A stretch of 39,157 nt of DNA from positions 1 through 39,157 of the forward strand of contig JAURYH010000056.1 in the NCBI GenBank assembly GCA_030653975.1, read 5' to 3'. Every line of letters starts with the position of its first letter. Positions within the stretch are counted from its first letter, which is position 1. This stretch comes from Hydrogenophaga sp. (GTDB lineage: Bacteria > Pseudomonadota > Gammaproteobacteria > Burkholderiales > Burkholderiaceae_C). The notes beneath the pieces are model-generated. The model was not told the DNA's origin and did not search any database. It was given only the letters and a program-made list of their open reading frames with translations. Shown in pieces: positions 32,328-39,157 of the stretch. The position numbers were made by a program, and so were the translations under genes.

Positions 32328-33500
32328 ATGAAAGCCAGAATCACTCGGATCGCCGCCACCGCGCTGGCGCTGTCGGTCGGCGCTGCGTTCGCCCAGTCGC
32401 AAGGCGTGAGCAAGGACGAAATCGTGCTGGGCTCCATCCAGGACCTCTCCGGCCCCATCGCCGGCTTCGGCAAACAGGTGCGCCTGGGCATGATGCTGCG
32501 CGTGGACGAAGTCAACGAGCAGGGCGGCGTCAACGGCCGCAAAGTCAAACTGCTGGTGGAAGACTCCGCCTACGACCCGCGCCGCGCCGTGCTGGCCGCG
32601 CAGAAGCTGGTGAACCAGGACAAGATCTTCGCCATGGTCGGCCACATCGGCACGGCGCAGAACATGGCGGCCATGCCGGTGCAGTTCCAGAAGAACGTGA
32701 TCAACTTCTTCCCTGTCACCGCCGCGCGCGAAATGTACGAGCCCTTCCACAAGCTCAAGTACAGCTTCGCCGCCACCTACTACGACCAGATGAAGATCGC
32801 CGTGCCCAAGCTGGTGAAGGACAAGGGCGCCAAGAAGGTCTGCACCATGTACCAGGACGACGAGTTCGGCCTGGAAGTCAAACGCGGTGCCGAAGACGGC
32901 CTGAAGTCCATCGGCATGACGCTGGCCGTGGAAACCTCGTACAAGCGCGGCGCCACCGACTTCGCTTCGCAGATGCAGAAGCTGGCTTCCGAGCAGTGCG
33001 ACATGGTCGTGCTCGGCACCATCATCCGCGAGACCATCGGCGGCATCGCCACCGCCAAGCGCCTGGGCTTCAACCCCACCTTCATCGGCTCCAGCGCCGC
33101 CTACACCGACCTGATCCACAAGCTCGGCGGCCCGGCCATGAACGGCCTCTACGCCACCATGACGGTGCAGAACCCCTACACCGACGAAGCCTCGCAGCCG
33201 ATCCGCTTCTGGGCCAACAAGTACAAGACCAAGTTCAACGAAGACCCGACCGTGTTCTCTGTCTATGGCTACAGCCTGGTCGACACCTTCCTGAAAGCCG
33301 CCGGCAAGGCCGGCCCCAACCTGACCACCGAGAGCTTCATCAAGGCCATGGACACCATGAAGGTGCCACCCGACATCTTCGGCAGCGCCGAGATGACCTT
33401 CAGCCCCACCAAGCGCCTGGGCAGCAATGCCACGCGCCTGTCGCAGCTGCAGGAGAACCGCTGGAAAGTCGTCTCCGACTACATGCAGATCTCGCAGTAG
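32328..33500 (+). CDS. Liv-type ABC transporter periplasmic substrate-binding protein
   Basis: A 390-residue periplasmic binding protein of the LivJ/LivK family. The signal peptide MKARITRIAATALALSVGAA ends with cleavage after AFA at residue 22. The mature protein begins QSQGVSKDEIVLGSIQDLSGPIAG, the standard start of the fold, and ends QLQENRWKVVSDYMQISQ. The ATG at 32328 is backed by AAGGAG about 10 bp upstream. No permease or ATPase gene lies beside it; the nearest are livHMGF at 9102-12807, which lack a binding protein, so the two probably form one transporter. Co-transcription with the oxidation genes is likely despite a 132-bp gap. The ligand is probably a carboxylate, by context. Confidence 0.93.
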   Translation: MKARITRIAATALALSVGAAFAQSQGVSKDEIVLGSIQDLSGPIAGFGKQVRLGMMLRVDEVNEQGGVNGRKVKLLVEDSAYDPRRAVLAAQKLVNQDKIFAMVGHIGTAQNMAAMPVQFQKNVINFFPVTAAREMYEPFHKLKYSFAATYYDQMKIAVPKLVKDKGAKKVCTMYQDDEFGLEVKRGAEDGLKSIGMTLAVETSYKRGATDFASQMQKLASEQCDMVVLGTIIRETIGGIATAKRLGFNPTFIGSSAAYTDLIHKLGGPAMNGLYATMTVQNPYTDEASQPIRFWANKYKTKFNEDPTVFSVYGYSLVDTFLKAAGKAGPNLTTESFIKAMDTMKVPPDIFGSAEMTFSPTKRLGSNATRLSQLQENRWKVVSDYMQISQ

Positions 33501-33549
33501 ACCGCTCAACGGAATCCCACGCCGCCTGCGTTGTCAGGCCATGCGTGAC

Positions 33550-33583
33550 AGCCGCCACGCCCCGTGCGTGAGCGGCTTTTTTT
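33550..33583 (+). terminator. Intrinsic terminator of the oxidation operon
   Basis: Stem AGCCGC (33550-33555) and GCGGCT (33572-33577), extended inside by CACG/CGTG, followed by a run of seven T. It lies 50 bp after the stop of the binding-protein gene and marks the end of the plus-strand unit. Confidence 0.88.
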
Positions 33584-33764
33584 CTGCCACCGAACCACCC
33601 CATGTCCCTCCACGCGACCACCGCCGGCCTGCTGGCCGACGCGCTGCACGCATGCGCCGCGCCGGGCCGATCCCAAGCAAGCTCGCACCGCAGCCCGCAG
33701 GGCGAAGGTACTCCAGTGAGCGTTCTTGTGCGTGCAGCGGATGCTGCCTTCGCTCAGGCCTTGA

Positions 33765-34109
33765 TCACTCGGCGGCCGGTTTAACGGGTGAGCGGTCGCT
33801 GCTTGCCGCGCGTCCGAGCTGGCTGTCGATCAACCTGGCGAGCTTTTCCGCAGCGCCACGCACAGCCAGTTCCATCGTCAGGGCTTCGTCGGTGGCGGCT
33901 ATCGGCTGGCGCCCCTCCAGCCGCGCCTCCATCACACAGCGCTTGTCCTGCTGGCCGCTCTTGCCGCCGTTCTGGTCGCTCAAGTGCACTTCCACCCGCG
34001 TGACATGGCCCTGGAAGCGCTGCAAAGCGTGCTCCACGGTGACGCCGACCTGCGTGGTCAGGGCCTCGCGGCCTTCAATGTGGGCATCGGTATTGACCTG
34101 GATCTTCAT
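33765..34109 (-). CDS. HPF/RaiA-family ribosome-associated protein
   Basis: A 114-residue protein of the short HPF/RaiA class, which binds in the mRNA/tRNA channel of the 30S subunit and silences ribosomes in stationary phase or stress. MKIQVNTDAHIEGREALTTQ and VTRVEVHLSDQNGGKSGQQD, followed by KRCVMEARLEGRQPIAATDE, are the beta-strand and loop pattern of this family. The tail after LGRAASSDRSPVKPAAE is low-complexity. The ATG at 34109 has a CGGAGA ribosome site. It is 21 bp after the baeRF gene and is the last gene of the nfeD-floA unit. It is probably a second, specialised copy; a main hpf would be expected elsewhere beside rpoN. Confidence 0.85.
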   Translation of the reverse strand: MKIQVNTDAHIEGREALTTQVGVTVEHALQRFQGHVTRVEVHLSDQNGGKSGQQDKRCVMEARLEGRQPIAATDEALTMELAVRGAAEKLARLIDSQLGRAASSDRSPVKPAAE

Positions 34110-34130
34110 GACATTTTTCTCCGGTTGAAT

Positions 34131-35285
34131 TCAATGGCGGTAGGTCGCGGCCAGCCCGCTGCTGGACGGCATGCGGTCGGCCGGCAACACGTGCACCTGG
34201 CCGCCCATTTGCTCGACCAGTTCGCCCAGGTCGTCGAGCAGGTCGTCGATGCGGGGGTTCTCCAGGTCGGCGGCGATGATGCTGCCGCTGACGCCATCCA
34301 GTCGGCCAGCGATCTGGCGTTCGGCCTCGATCAGCAGCGTGCCCACGCGGCCTGCCGCAGTGGCCCGGGCCACATCGGCCAGGTCGTCGCTGCCCAGACC
34401 CCTGGCGCTCGCGGCACCGAACGCGTCGGCCCAGCGGGCCTGCTGGGCCAGCACCTCCGGCTCCACGGCCTGCCAGGCGCGCTCGCGCAACTGCTCGGGG
34501 TTCAATGCGTCGGGGTTGACATCAATGCCGGTGGCCAGCAACAGCGGGTTGTGGCTCACCTTCCGGAACAGGTGGTGGTGCTCGGGCAGTGCGGCCAGGA
34601 TCAAGGGCAGGCCCGAGGGTTTGGAACAGTGTTCGTCCACCGCGCGGTCCACAGCGCGGAAGAAGCGCTCGGTGTCCTTGTCCACTTCGTCCTTCTTGCC
34701 ACCCTGGCCGTGGTGCATGGGCGAACTCGCGTTGCCGATCCCGCCGTGGGACGACACCGTGTGGTGCGGCTCGCTCAGTTCCGCGCCCAGTGCCTCATCG
34801 ATCGTGCGCGGCACGGCGGGCGGGAGTTCCATCTCGGCAATGGCATCACGGTCGCCCTCGAACAGCCGGATACGGTGCCGGCTCACGCCCAGGATCTGGT
34901 AGCGGCCCGCCGACTGCAGGAAACGCCGCAGTGGCTTGGTGTGGAAGCTGTCGGCCACCACCGTCAGCTCCGCCACCGGCCGCGGCAGCACGAACACGCG
35001 GAACAGTCCCGCACCACCCAGCACCGCGAGACCGTCCAGCGTGTGGTGCCAGAAGTCGGCGTCAGCGGCCAGCGCCTGGAACGGAGCGATCAGCGCTTGC
35101 GTCTCTTCCGCGCTGTGTTGTTGCCGCAGCGAGCTGGCCAAGGCCTCGACGCCCTGGCGAAAGCGCAGCGGGTCCTGCTGGTTGTCGGGATGGTGGCGGT
35201 GCGTGGGCTGGTACAGCGACAGGCAGGGCGGGGACACCACCGTTTTCAGTTCGGCCAGGGCTTGCGGGGTCAGGGAATGCTGCAT
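34131..35285 (-). CDS. Bacterial archaeo-eukaryotic release-factor-like protein (baeRF)
   Basis: A 384-residue protein of the baeRF superfamily, bacterial relatives of eRF1/Pelota; it most resembles the baeRF family 3 type. A central loop carries HHGQGGKKDEVDKDTERFFR, with Gly-Gln-Gly-Gly at residues 193-196 where eRF1 has its GGQ loop. The C-terminal part (TLLIEAERQIAGRLD, then ENPRIDDLLDDLGELVEQMG) is the third, L7Ae-like eRF1 domain. Balon, a known member of this wider group, is a ribosome hibernation factor that fills the A site. Here the next gene is an HPF-like protein, so ribosome hibernation or rescue is likely by context; direct function is unproven. A TGGAGA ribosome site precedes the ATG. 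Confidence 0.8.
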   Translation of the reverse strand: MQHSLTPQALAELKTVVSPPCLSLYQPTHRHHPDNQQDPLRFRQGVEALASSLRQQHSAEETQALIAPFQALAADADFWHHTLDGLAVLGGAGLFRVFVLPRPVAELTVVADSFHTKPLRRFLQSAGRYQILGVSRHRIRLFEGDRDAIAEMELPPAVPRTIDEALGAELSEPHHTVSSHGGIGNASSPMHHGQGGKKDEVDKDTERFFRAVDRAVDEHCSKPSGLPLILAALPEHHHLFRKVSHNPLLLATGIDVNPDALNPEQLRERAWQAVEPEVLAQQARWADAFGAASARGLGSDDLADVARATAAGRVGTLLIEAERQIAGRLDGVSGSIIAADLENPRIDDLLDDLGELVEQMGGQVHVLPADRMPSSSGLAATYRH

Positions 35286-35334
35286 GTTGTCTCCAGGGGG
35301 TGGGTGTTGCCAGGGTTCCTGGCGTGTTCGGCGC

Positions 35335-35727
35335 TCATTCGAGCCCGTGCGGTCGTTGTGCGTGGCAGGGACTGAGGATGGCGGCGATGACGATGGCGTC
35401 CTGCACCGCGCGCCGGTCGGGCATCAGGCCTGAGCGGGAAAAGCGGCGCTGGCGCTGCCGAAGCAGGGGCGGGGTACGCGCGGCCATGGTGGCTGGTGCG
35501 GCCCACTGCGGCCCGTTCGCACCGGCTGGCGTGAAAGTCCACGCGGGCGCCGGGGGTGCGGCCGTGGCAGCGGCCTCGTCCAGGTCCTGCCCCCAGTCCT
35601 GGTCCTGTGGTGCGCGCGGCGTCTGCATCCCTTCGGGTCGCCTGCGCCATTGCTTGTAGACAAACTGCAGCAGCAGCACGGCGCCGAAGAGGAGGAAGAA
35701 GAACAGTTCTTGGGGTGTGGAATTCAT
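35335..35727 (-). CDS. Small membrane-anchored protein of unknown function, third gene of the nfeD-floA unit
   Basis: A 130-residue protein I do not recognise by name. Residues 7-24 (ELFFFLLFGAVLLLQFVYKQ) form one membrane helix followed by a basic stop-transfer (KQWRRR). The middle is a Pro/Ala-rich linker with acidic WGQDLDEAAA. Residues about 95-125 (RRFSRSGLMPDRRAVQDAIV, then IAAILSPCHAQRPHG) form an amphipathic segment that looks conserved rather than random. It starts 11 bp after floA and ends 49 bp before the baeRF gene. It may tether a partner to the FloA/NfeD membrane patch; that is a guess. Confidence 0.7.
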   Translation of the reverse strand: MNSTPQELFFFLLFGAVLLLQFVYKQWRRRPEGMQTPRAPQDQDWGQDLDEAAATAAPPAPAWTFTPAGANGPQWAAPATMAARTPPLLRQRQRRFSRSGLMPDRRAVQDAIVIAAILSPCHAQRPHGLE

Positions 35728-35738
35728 GCGATGCCCCG

Positions 35739-36719
35739 CTACTTCTTCTGGCCGCCGGTCGGGTCGTCGCCGGTGCTGGCGATCTCCTCGCGCATGGCGG
35801 TGTCGGCCTGCATGTTCTTCATGCGGTAGTAATCCATGATGCCCAGGTTGCCGGCGCGGAAGGCCTCGGCCATCGCGCGCGGCACCTCGGCCTCAGCCTC
35901 CACCACGCGGGCGCGCATCTCCTGTTCCAGGGCGACGGCCATCGCCCGGCGCTCCTCGGCCTTGGCCTGGGCGATCTGCTTGTCGGCGTTGGCCTGGTCG
36001 ATCTGCAGCTTGGCGCCGATGTTCTCGCCCACGTCCACGTCGGCGATGTCGATGGAGAGAATCTCGTAGGCCGTGCCTGCGTCCAGTCCCTTGGACAGGA
36101 TGTGCTTGGAGATGTGGTCGGGGTTCTCCAGCACGTCCTTGTGGCTCTTGGCGGAGCCGATGGTGCTGACCATGCCCTCGCCGACGCGCGCCATGATCGT
36201 CTCTTCACCGGCGCCGCCGACCAGCCGGTCGATGTTGGTGCGCACCGTCACCCGCGACACGGCGATGAGCTGGATGCCGTCCTTGGCCACGGCCGCGATG
36301 CGCGGCGTTTCGATGACCTTGGGCAGCACCGACATCTGCACCGCCTCCAGCACGTTGCGCCCGGCCAGGTCGATGGCCGCGGCGCGCTGGAACGGCAGCG
36401 GGATGTTCGCCTTGTCGGCCGAGATCATGGCGTTGACGACCCGGGTCACGTTGCCGCCGGCCAGAAAATGCGCCTCCAGGTCGTTGATCGACATTTCAAT
36501 GCCCGCTTTCGCCGCGCTGATGCGCGCCGTCACGATGGTGGCCGGCGGCACGCGCCGCAAGCGCATGGCGATCAGCGTGAACAGGCCGACATAGGCGCCC
36601 GAGGCCCAGGCCGCGATCCACAGCGGTATGGGCACCAGATAGAGCAGCACGGCCAGTGCCGCGATCACCACCACCAGCAGGCCCACGCTGCCAACAAGTC
36701 CGGCCATCAGTTCATTCAT
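35739..36719 (-). CDS. floA: Flotillin-like protein FloA
   Basis: A 326-residue SPFH protein, close to the 331 residues of Bacillus FloA. The first about 55 residues hold two hydrophobic segments that insert into the inner membrane. Then comes the SPFH domain ([20 protein letters not shown], then [20 protein letters not shown]). A C-terminal coiled segment rich in EA repeats follows ([20 protein letters not shown]), the UPF0365 hallmark. FloA oligomerises into membrane microdomains that gather signalling and secretion proteins. Its start overlaps the nfeD stop (ATGA), the standard partnership of the two families. Confidence 0.95.
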   Translation of the reverse strand: MNELMAGLVGSVGLLVVVIAALAVLLYLVPIPLWIAAWASGAYVGLFTLIAMRLRRVPPATIVTARISAAKAGIEMSINDLEAHFLAGGNVTRVVNAMISADKANIPLPFQRAAAIDLAGRNVLEAVQMSVLPKVIETPRIAAVAKDGIQLIAVSRVTVRTNIDRLVGGAGEETIMARVGEGMVSTIGSAKSHKDVLENPDHISKHILSKGLDAGTAYEILSIDIADVDVGENIGAKLQIDQANADKQIAQAKAEERRAMAVALEQEMRARVVEAEAEVPRAMAEAFRAGNLGIMDYYRMKNMQADTAMREEIASTGDDPTGGQKK

Positions 36720-38149
36720 GGTTCATTCCTTTTCAAGGGTTCGGGGGTGGGTGAAGGGGGTTCGGGCGCCAGCCGCACGACGATGCGGTTGCCATCGACG
36801 TGCGTCACCTGGATGGCCGCGCCGCGCTCGATGAGCGCACCGTCAGAGACCACGTCCACCCGCTCGCCATCGATGTCCGCAATGCCCGCGGGCCGCAGCA
36901 CCGACGCCGCGTGGCCCCGCTTGCCCATCCAGCGTTGATCGGACAACGGCGCCGAGCCGTGTTCCGGCCCGGTGCCCAGGTTGGCCGCCAGCACCAGGCG
37001 GCGCGCAAAAGGCAGGCGCGGAAAAAAGCGCAACAGTGCAAAGCCGGCCAGCAGCGCCACCAGCAAAGCGATGACAACGCGCCAGGTCGCTTCGACAATG
37101 ACGGCCGCCGTGTCGCCAGCACCGGTCATGCTGAGCACGAGCGCACCCAGCAAGGCGGCCATGCCCAGCACCCCGGCGATGCCGAAACCCGGTATGAAAA
37201 AAATCTCCGCCACCATCAGTAGGAGACCTGCCCCCGCCAGCAGAAGTTCCTCCCAACCCGCCAGTTGCACCAGCCAGTGGCCAAAGAAGAACAGCCCCAG
37301 GCTGGCGATGCCCAGCGCACCGGCCACGCCAAAGCCCGGCGTGCGCATTTCGAGCAGGATGCCGAGCATGCCGATGCTGATGAGCAAGGAACTCAGCACC
37401 GGGTGCGTCAGGAGGCGAACGACGTTCTCGGCCCAGTGGGGCACCGCGTGCCGGACCTCCGCGCCTTCCAGCCCCAGTTGCTGGAGCACGCCCTGCAGCG
37501 TGTCGGCCGAGAAGTCCGCCACCTTGTGCTGGAGCGCCTCCTCGGTCGTCAGCGTCAGCAGCTTGCCCTTGGCCACGACGCCGGGCACCTCGACATCGGC
37601 ATCCACCATCGCCTCGGCCATCAACAAGGGGCGTTTGCGCGCCTCGGCCGTGGCGCGGAATTCCTTGCGCACGTACGACACCGTTTTTTCTTCCGCCGGC
37701 TTGGCCTCGACACCCGGGGCGCCGGCCAGCACCGGCGCCGCAGCGCCGATGGTGCTGCCGCTGGACATCACCAGCTTCTGCGTGGCCAGGGCAATCAGGG
37801 CCCCCGCAGAAATCGCGCGCTTGTTGACGAAGCCGACCGTGCGCAGCGGGCTGTTCAACAAGGCATCACGGATCTGCACGGCCGCATCCACGCGCCCGCC
37901 GAAGGTTTCGATCTCCAGGATCACCGCCGCCGCGCCCGCCTGTGTGGCTTCGTCGAGCACGCGCTGGACAAAAGGTGCCAGGCCCAGATCGATCACGCCC
38001 TCGATGGGCAGCACATAGACGATGGGCTTCGCGGGCACGCCCTGGGCCGCCGCGTGAGGAAAACCAGGGGTGCCGGGCCACAGCAAACCCAACAGCCCCA
38101 GCGCCACGAGCGCAAGGCCGACCAGGCCTTTCAACCTGTAGCGAAACAT
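36716..38149 (-). CDS. nfeD: NfeD1b-type membrane-bound serine protease (ClpP-class)
   Basis: A 477-residue long NfeD. The signal-anchor is at residues 8-25. A ClpP-like protease domain spans about 40-230, with the catalytic Ser114 in [14 protein letters not shown] and the probable lysine partner at 155-162 ([12 protein letters not shown]). Four to five membrane helices lie at about 240-370. A C-terminal OB-fold NfeD domain ([20 protein letters not shown], then [10 protein letters not shown]) ends the protein. Homologues cleave hydrophobic C-termini such as those of stomatin/flotillin partners. The frame stays open to 38746, but the ATG at 38149 with CAGGG upstream gives the signal sequence directly. 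It is coupled to floA by an ATGA overlap. Confidence 0.94.
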   Translation of the reverse strand: MFRYRLKGLVGLALVALGLLGLLWPGTPGFPHAAAQGVPAKPIVYVLPIEGVIDLGLAPFVQRVLDEATQAGAAAVILEIETFGGRVDAAVQIRDALLNSPLRTVGFVNKRAISAGALIALATQKLVMSSGSTIGAAAPVLAGAPGVEAKPAEEKTVSYVRKEFRATAEARKRPLLMAEAMVDADVEVPGVVAKGKLLTLTTEEALQHKVADFSADTLQGVLQQLGLEGAEVRHAVPHWAENVVRLLTHPVLSSLLISIGMLGILLEMRTPGFGVAGALGIASLGLFFFGHWLVQLAGWEELLLAGAGLLLMVAEIFFIPGFGIAGVLGMAALLGALVLSMTGAGDTAAVIVEATWRVVIALLVALLAGFALLRFFPRLPFARRLVLAANLGTGPEHGSAPLSDQRWMGKRGHAASVLRPAGIADIDGERVDVVSDGALIERGAAIQVTHVDGNRIVVRLAPEPPSPTPEPLKRNEP

Positions 38150-38217
38150 GACACGCCCTGCTGCCATACAGGCCTTTCGAAGCGAGTCGCCTTCATTGGG
38201 TGGGTGTCGGCATTCAT
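38131..38217 (-). CDS. Possible 28-codon leader ORF overlapping the nfeD start
   Basis: The ATG at 38215-38217 follows an excellent ribosome site (AGGAG at 38223-38227, 5 bp spacing), better than that of nfeD itself. The ORF begins MNADTHPMKATRFERP and ends in TGA 19 bp inside nfeD, in a different frame. Terminating ribosomes would release just past the nfeD ATG, so re-initiation coupling is possible. It could also be a chance ORF. Confidence 0.35.
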   Translation of the reverse strand: MNADTHPMKATRFERPVWQQGVSCFATG

Positions 38218-38228
38218 CGGTTCTCCTG

Positions 38229-38261
38229 ACGATGCACATCAACCGACGGCATGTCAACCGA
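38229..38261 (-). promoter_or_regulatory. Candidate promoter and direct repeats upstream of the nfeD unit
   Basis: On the minus strand a perfect TTGACA (38252-38257) is followed after 17 bp by the weak -10 CATCGT (38229-38234). On the plus strand TCAACCGA occurs twice (38239-38246 and 38254-38261), one copy overlapping the -35, in the only clearly AT-richer part of this gap. A regulator binding the two repeats, 15 bp apart, could control the operon. This is a candidate only. Confidence 0.4.
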
Positions 38262-38573
38262 TACACATGTTGGCTTGTAGCGCTCCGGGCCTGGCGGGTC
38301 TGTGCGGTGGCGAACACGCGGCACGCTGGCGTCACCGGCTGAAGCGCCAGCGCGTCGGTGCAAGGCTGAAGGTCACCGAAATACGGATGTAGCCGCCCTG
38401 GCCTGGCGCGAGCACCGGTCCGTTCCCGCACGAAGTCAAGCCCATCGGCGCTGAAGCGCGGCTGGCCGTGCGCATGTGCTGCTGAGGGCGCGTTCGTTGC
38501 GAACCCGATGGAGCTGTCCTGCCTGGTGCGCTGGCGGCTCTCTTTATCGGGTTTCGGGTGCAGACTCAGCGTC
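38262..38573. other. Intergenic stretch without a recognisable gene
   Basis: 312 bp between the nfeD promoter region and the DUF2784 gene. No reading frame has coding character and I see no tRNA-like or strong hairpin structure. It presumably contains the promoter for the DUF2784 gene, but no -35/-10 pair stands out. Confidence 0.5.
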
Positions 38574-38975
38574 ATGAACGCCGCCACCGCTGCTCTGCTC
38601 GCCAACACCCTGCTCACGCTGCACGTGGGCGTGGTGGTGTTTGTGGTCGGCTTGCTGCCGCTGGTGCTCATCGGCGGCGCGCTGGGCTGGCACTGGGTGC
38701 ACCACCGCGGCCTGCGTTTCACGCACCTGGTGCTGATCCTGTACATCGCCGCCCAGACCTGGCTCGACCAGCTCTGCCCGCTGACCGTGTGGGAACAGGA
38801 CCTGCGGCGCCTGGCCGGACAAGGCGGCTACCGCGAGGGCTTCATCGAACACTGGCTCTCGCGCCTGCTGTACTGGGACGCGCCCTGGTGGGCGTTCGAG
38901 GTGGCCTACACGTCGTTTGCGGTGCTGGTGGCGGTGGCCTGGTGGTGGGTTCGGCCGGTTGCGCGCACCCGTTGA
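38574..38975 (+). CDS. DUF2784 family inner-membrane protein
   Basis: A 133-residue membrane protein of unknown function matching DUF2784. Three to four hydrophobic helices are seen (LLTLHVGVVVFVVGLLPLVL, then FTHLVLILYIAAQTWL, then VAYTSFAVLVAVAWWWV). Family marks are a His in the first helix, DQLCPLTVWEQDLRRLAGQ and GFIEHWLSRLLYWDAPWWAF. The ATG at 38574 places the first helix at the N-terminus; a longer frame from 38508 adds residues with no family match. Convergent with the next gene, 22 bp apart. No link to the flotillin unit is evident beyond adjacency. Confidence 0.85.
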   Translation: MNAATAALLANTLLTLHVGVVVFVVGLLPLVLIGGALGWHWVHHRGLRFTHLVLILYIAAQTWLDQLCPLTVWEQDLRRLAGQGGYREGFIEHWLSRLLYWDAPWWAFEVAYTSFAVLVAVAWWWVRPVARTR

Positions 38976-38997
38976 CTGCGGCTGCACCGGCCCGGGC

Positions 38998-39157
38998 TCA
39001 GAGGCCTTTCGTCAACCCCTGCGCCAGCGCCTCGAACACCACCCGCATCGGTCGCGAGGTGCGCAGTTCGCGGTGGGTGACCAGCCAGATCGGGAAGCGC
39101 ACCGCCGGCACGTCGTCGAGCACGCGCACGATGCCCGGGGTGTCGCGGGCGATCTCC
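38998..39157 (-). CDS. LysR-family regulator, C-terminal fragment (runs off the window)
   Basis: Only the last 53 codons are inside the window. They read ARDTPGIVRVLDDVPAVRFP, then IWLVTHRELRTSRPMRVVFE, then a short helix to the TGA at 38998-39000. The FPIWLVTHRELRTSRPMRVV pattern is the usual end of the LysR effector domain. The helix-turn-helix end lies to the right of the window, so its target cannot be judged. Confidence 0.82.
   Translation of the reverse strand, partial: EIARDTPGIVRVLDDVPAVRFPIWLVTHRELRTSRPMRVVFEALAQGLTKGL

Noticed and set aside
33602..33784. 60-codon plus-strand ORF just after the operon terminator
   Set aside because: No ribosome site, no recognised family, it follows a strong terminator and overlaps the end of the HPF-like gene. 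It could be a gene remnant, but I cannot support that.
38150..38746. 199-residue N-terminal extension of NfeD
   Set aside because: It has no recognisable domain and would bury the clear signal-anchor sequence that begins at the ATG at 38149.

Overview
The window is GC-rich (roughly two thirds G+C) and densely coded. It has the gene content and codon habits of a betaproteobacterium, most likely a Comamonadaceae member of the Hydrogenophaga/Polaromonas/Variovorax kind. This placement rests on protein character and on two families of short hairpin repeats, not on a marker gene. I saw no rRNA, tRNA, CRISPR array, transposase or phage gene.

Layout. 1-6.1 kb is mostly housekeeping: the 5' part of pyrC, a LysR regulator, an acetyl-CoA hydrolase/CoA-transferase preceded by a perfect 14-bp palindrome, an Atm1-type ABC exporter, a YciA thioesterase and a class I glutamine amidotransferase. 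6.2-8.9 kb (minus strand) holds a split AtuA-like (DUF1446) pair and a crotonase. Divergent from it, 9.1-14.8 kb holds livHMGF and a long-chain-type acyl-CoA synthetase. Three copies of one hairpin repeat lie in the gaps before livF and on both sides of the synthetase gene. A large MalT/LuxR-type STAND regulator follows at 14.9-17.7 kb (minus).

17.8-33.5 kb is a plus-strand run of twelve tightly packed genes ending in a good intrinsic terminator. They encode a thiolase, a fused crotonase/3-hydroxyacyl-CoA dehydrogenase, an acyl-CoA dehydrogenase, an alpha-methylacyl-CoA racemase (catalytic residues all present), a second acyl-CoA ligase, a PaaG-like crotonase, an OmpW porin, a Baeyer-Villiger monooxygenase, a GMC alcohol oxidoreductase, an HSL-type esterase, an aldehyde dehydrogenase and a periplasmic Liv-type binding protein. 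Read together, this looks like a route for a hydrophobic, probably methyl-branched (isoprenoid-like) alcohol or ketone: outer-membrane entry, oxidation to ketone, oxygen insertion to an ester, hydrolysis, oxidation to acid, CoA activation, racemisation at the 2-methyl centre and beta-oxidation. LivHMGF plus the distant binding protein would import an acid intermediate or substrate. The substrate is inference.

33.7-38.2 kb (minus) is a second coherent unit: nfeD, floA, a small membrane protein, a bacterial eRF1-like (baeRF) protein and an HPF/RaiA-family protein, with gaps of 49 bp or less. It couples a membrane-microdomain pair (NfeD protease/flotillin) to two probable ribosome-binding factors. 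A short upstream ORF with a strong ribosome site overlaps the nfeD start. The window ends with a DUF2784 membrane protein and the 3' end of a LysR-type regulator.
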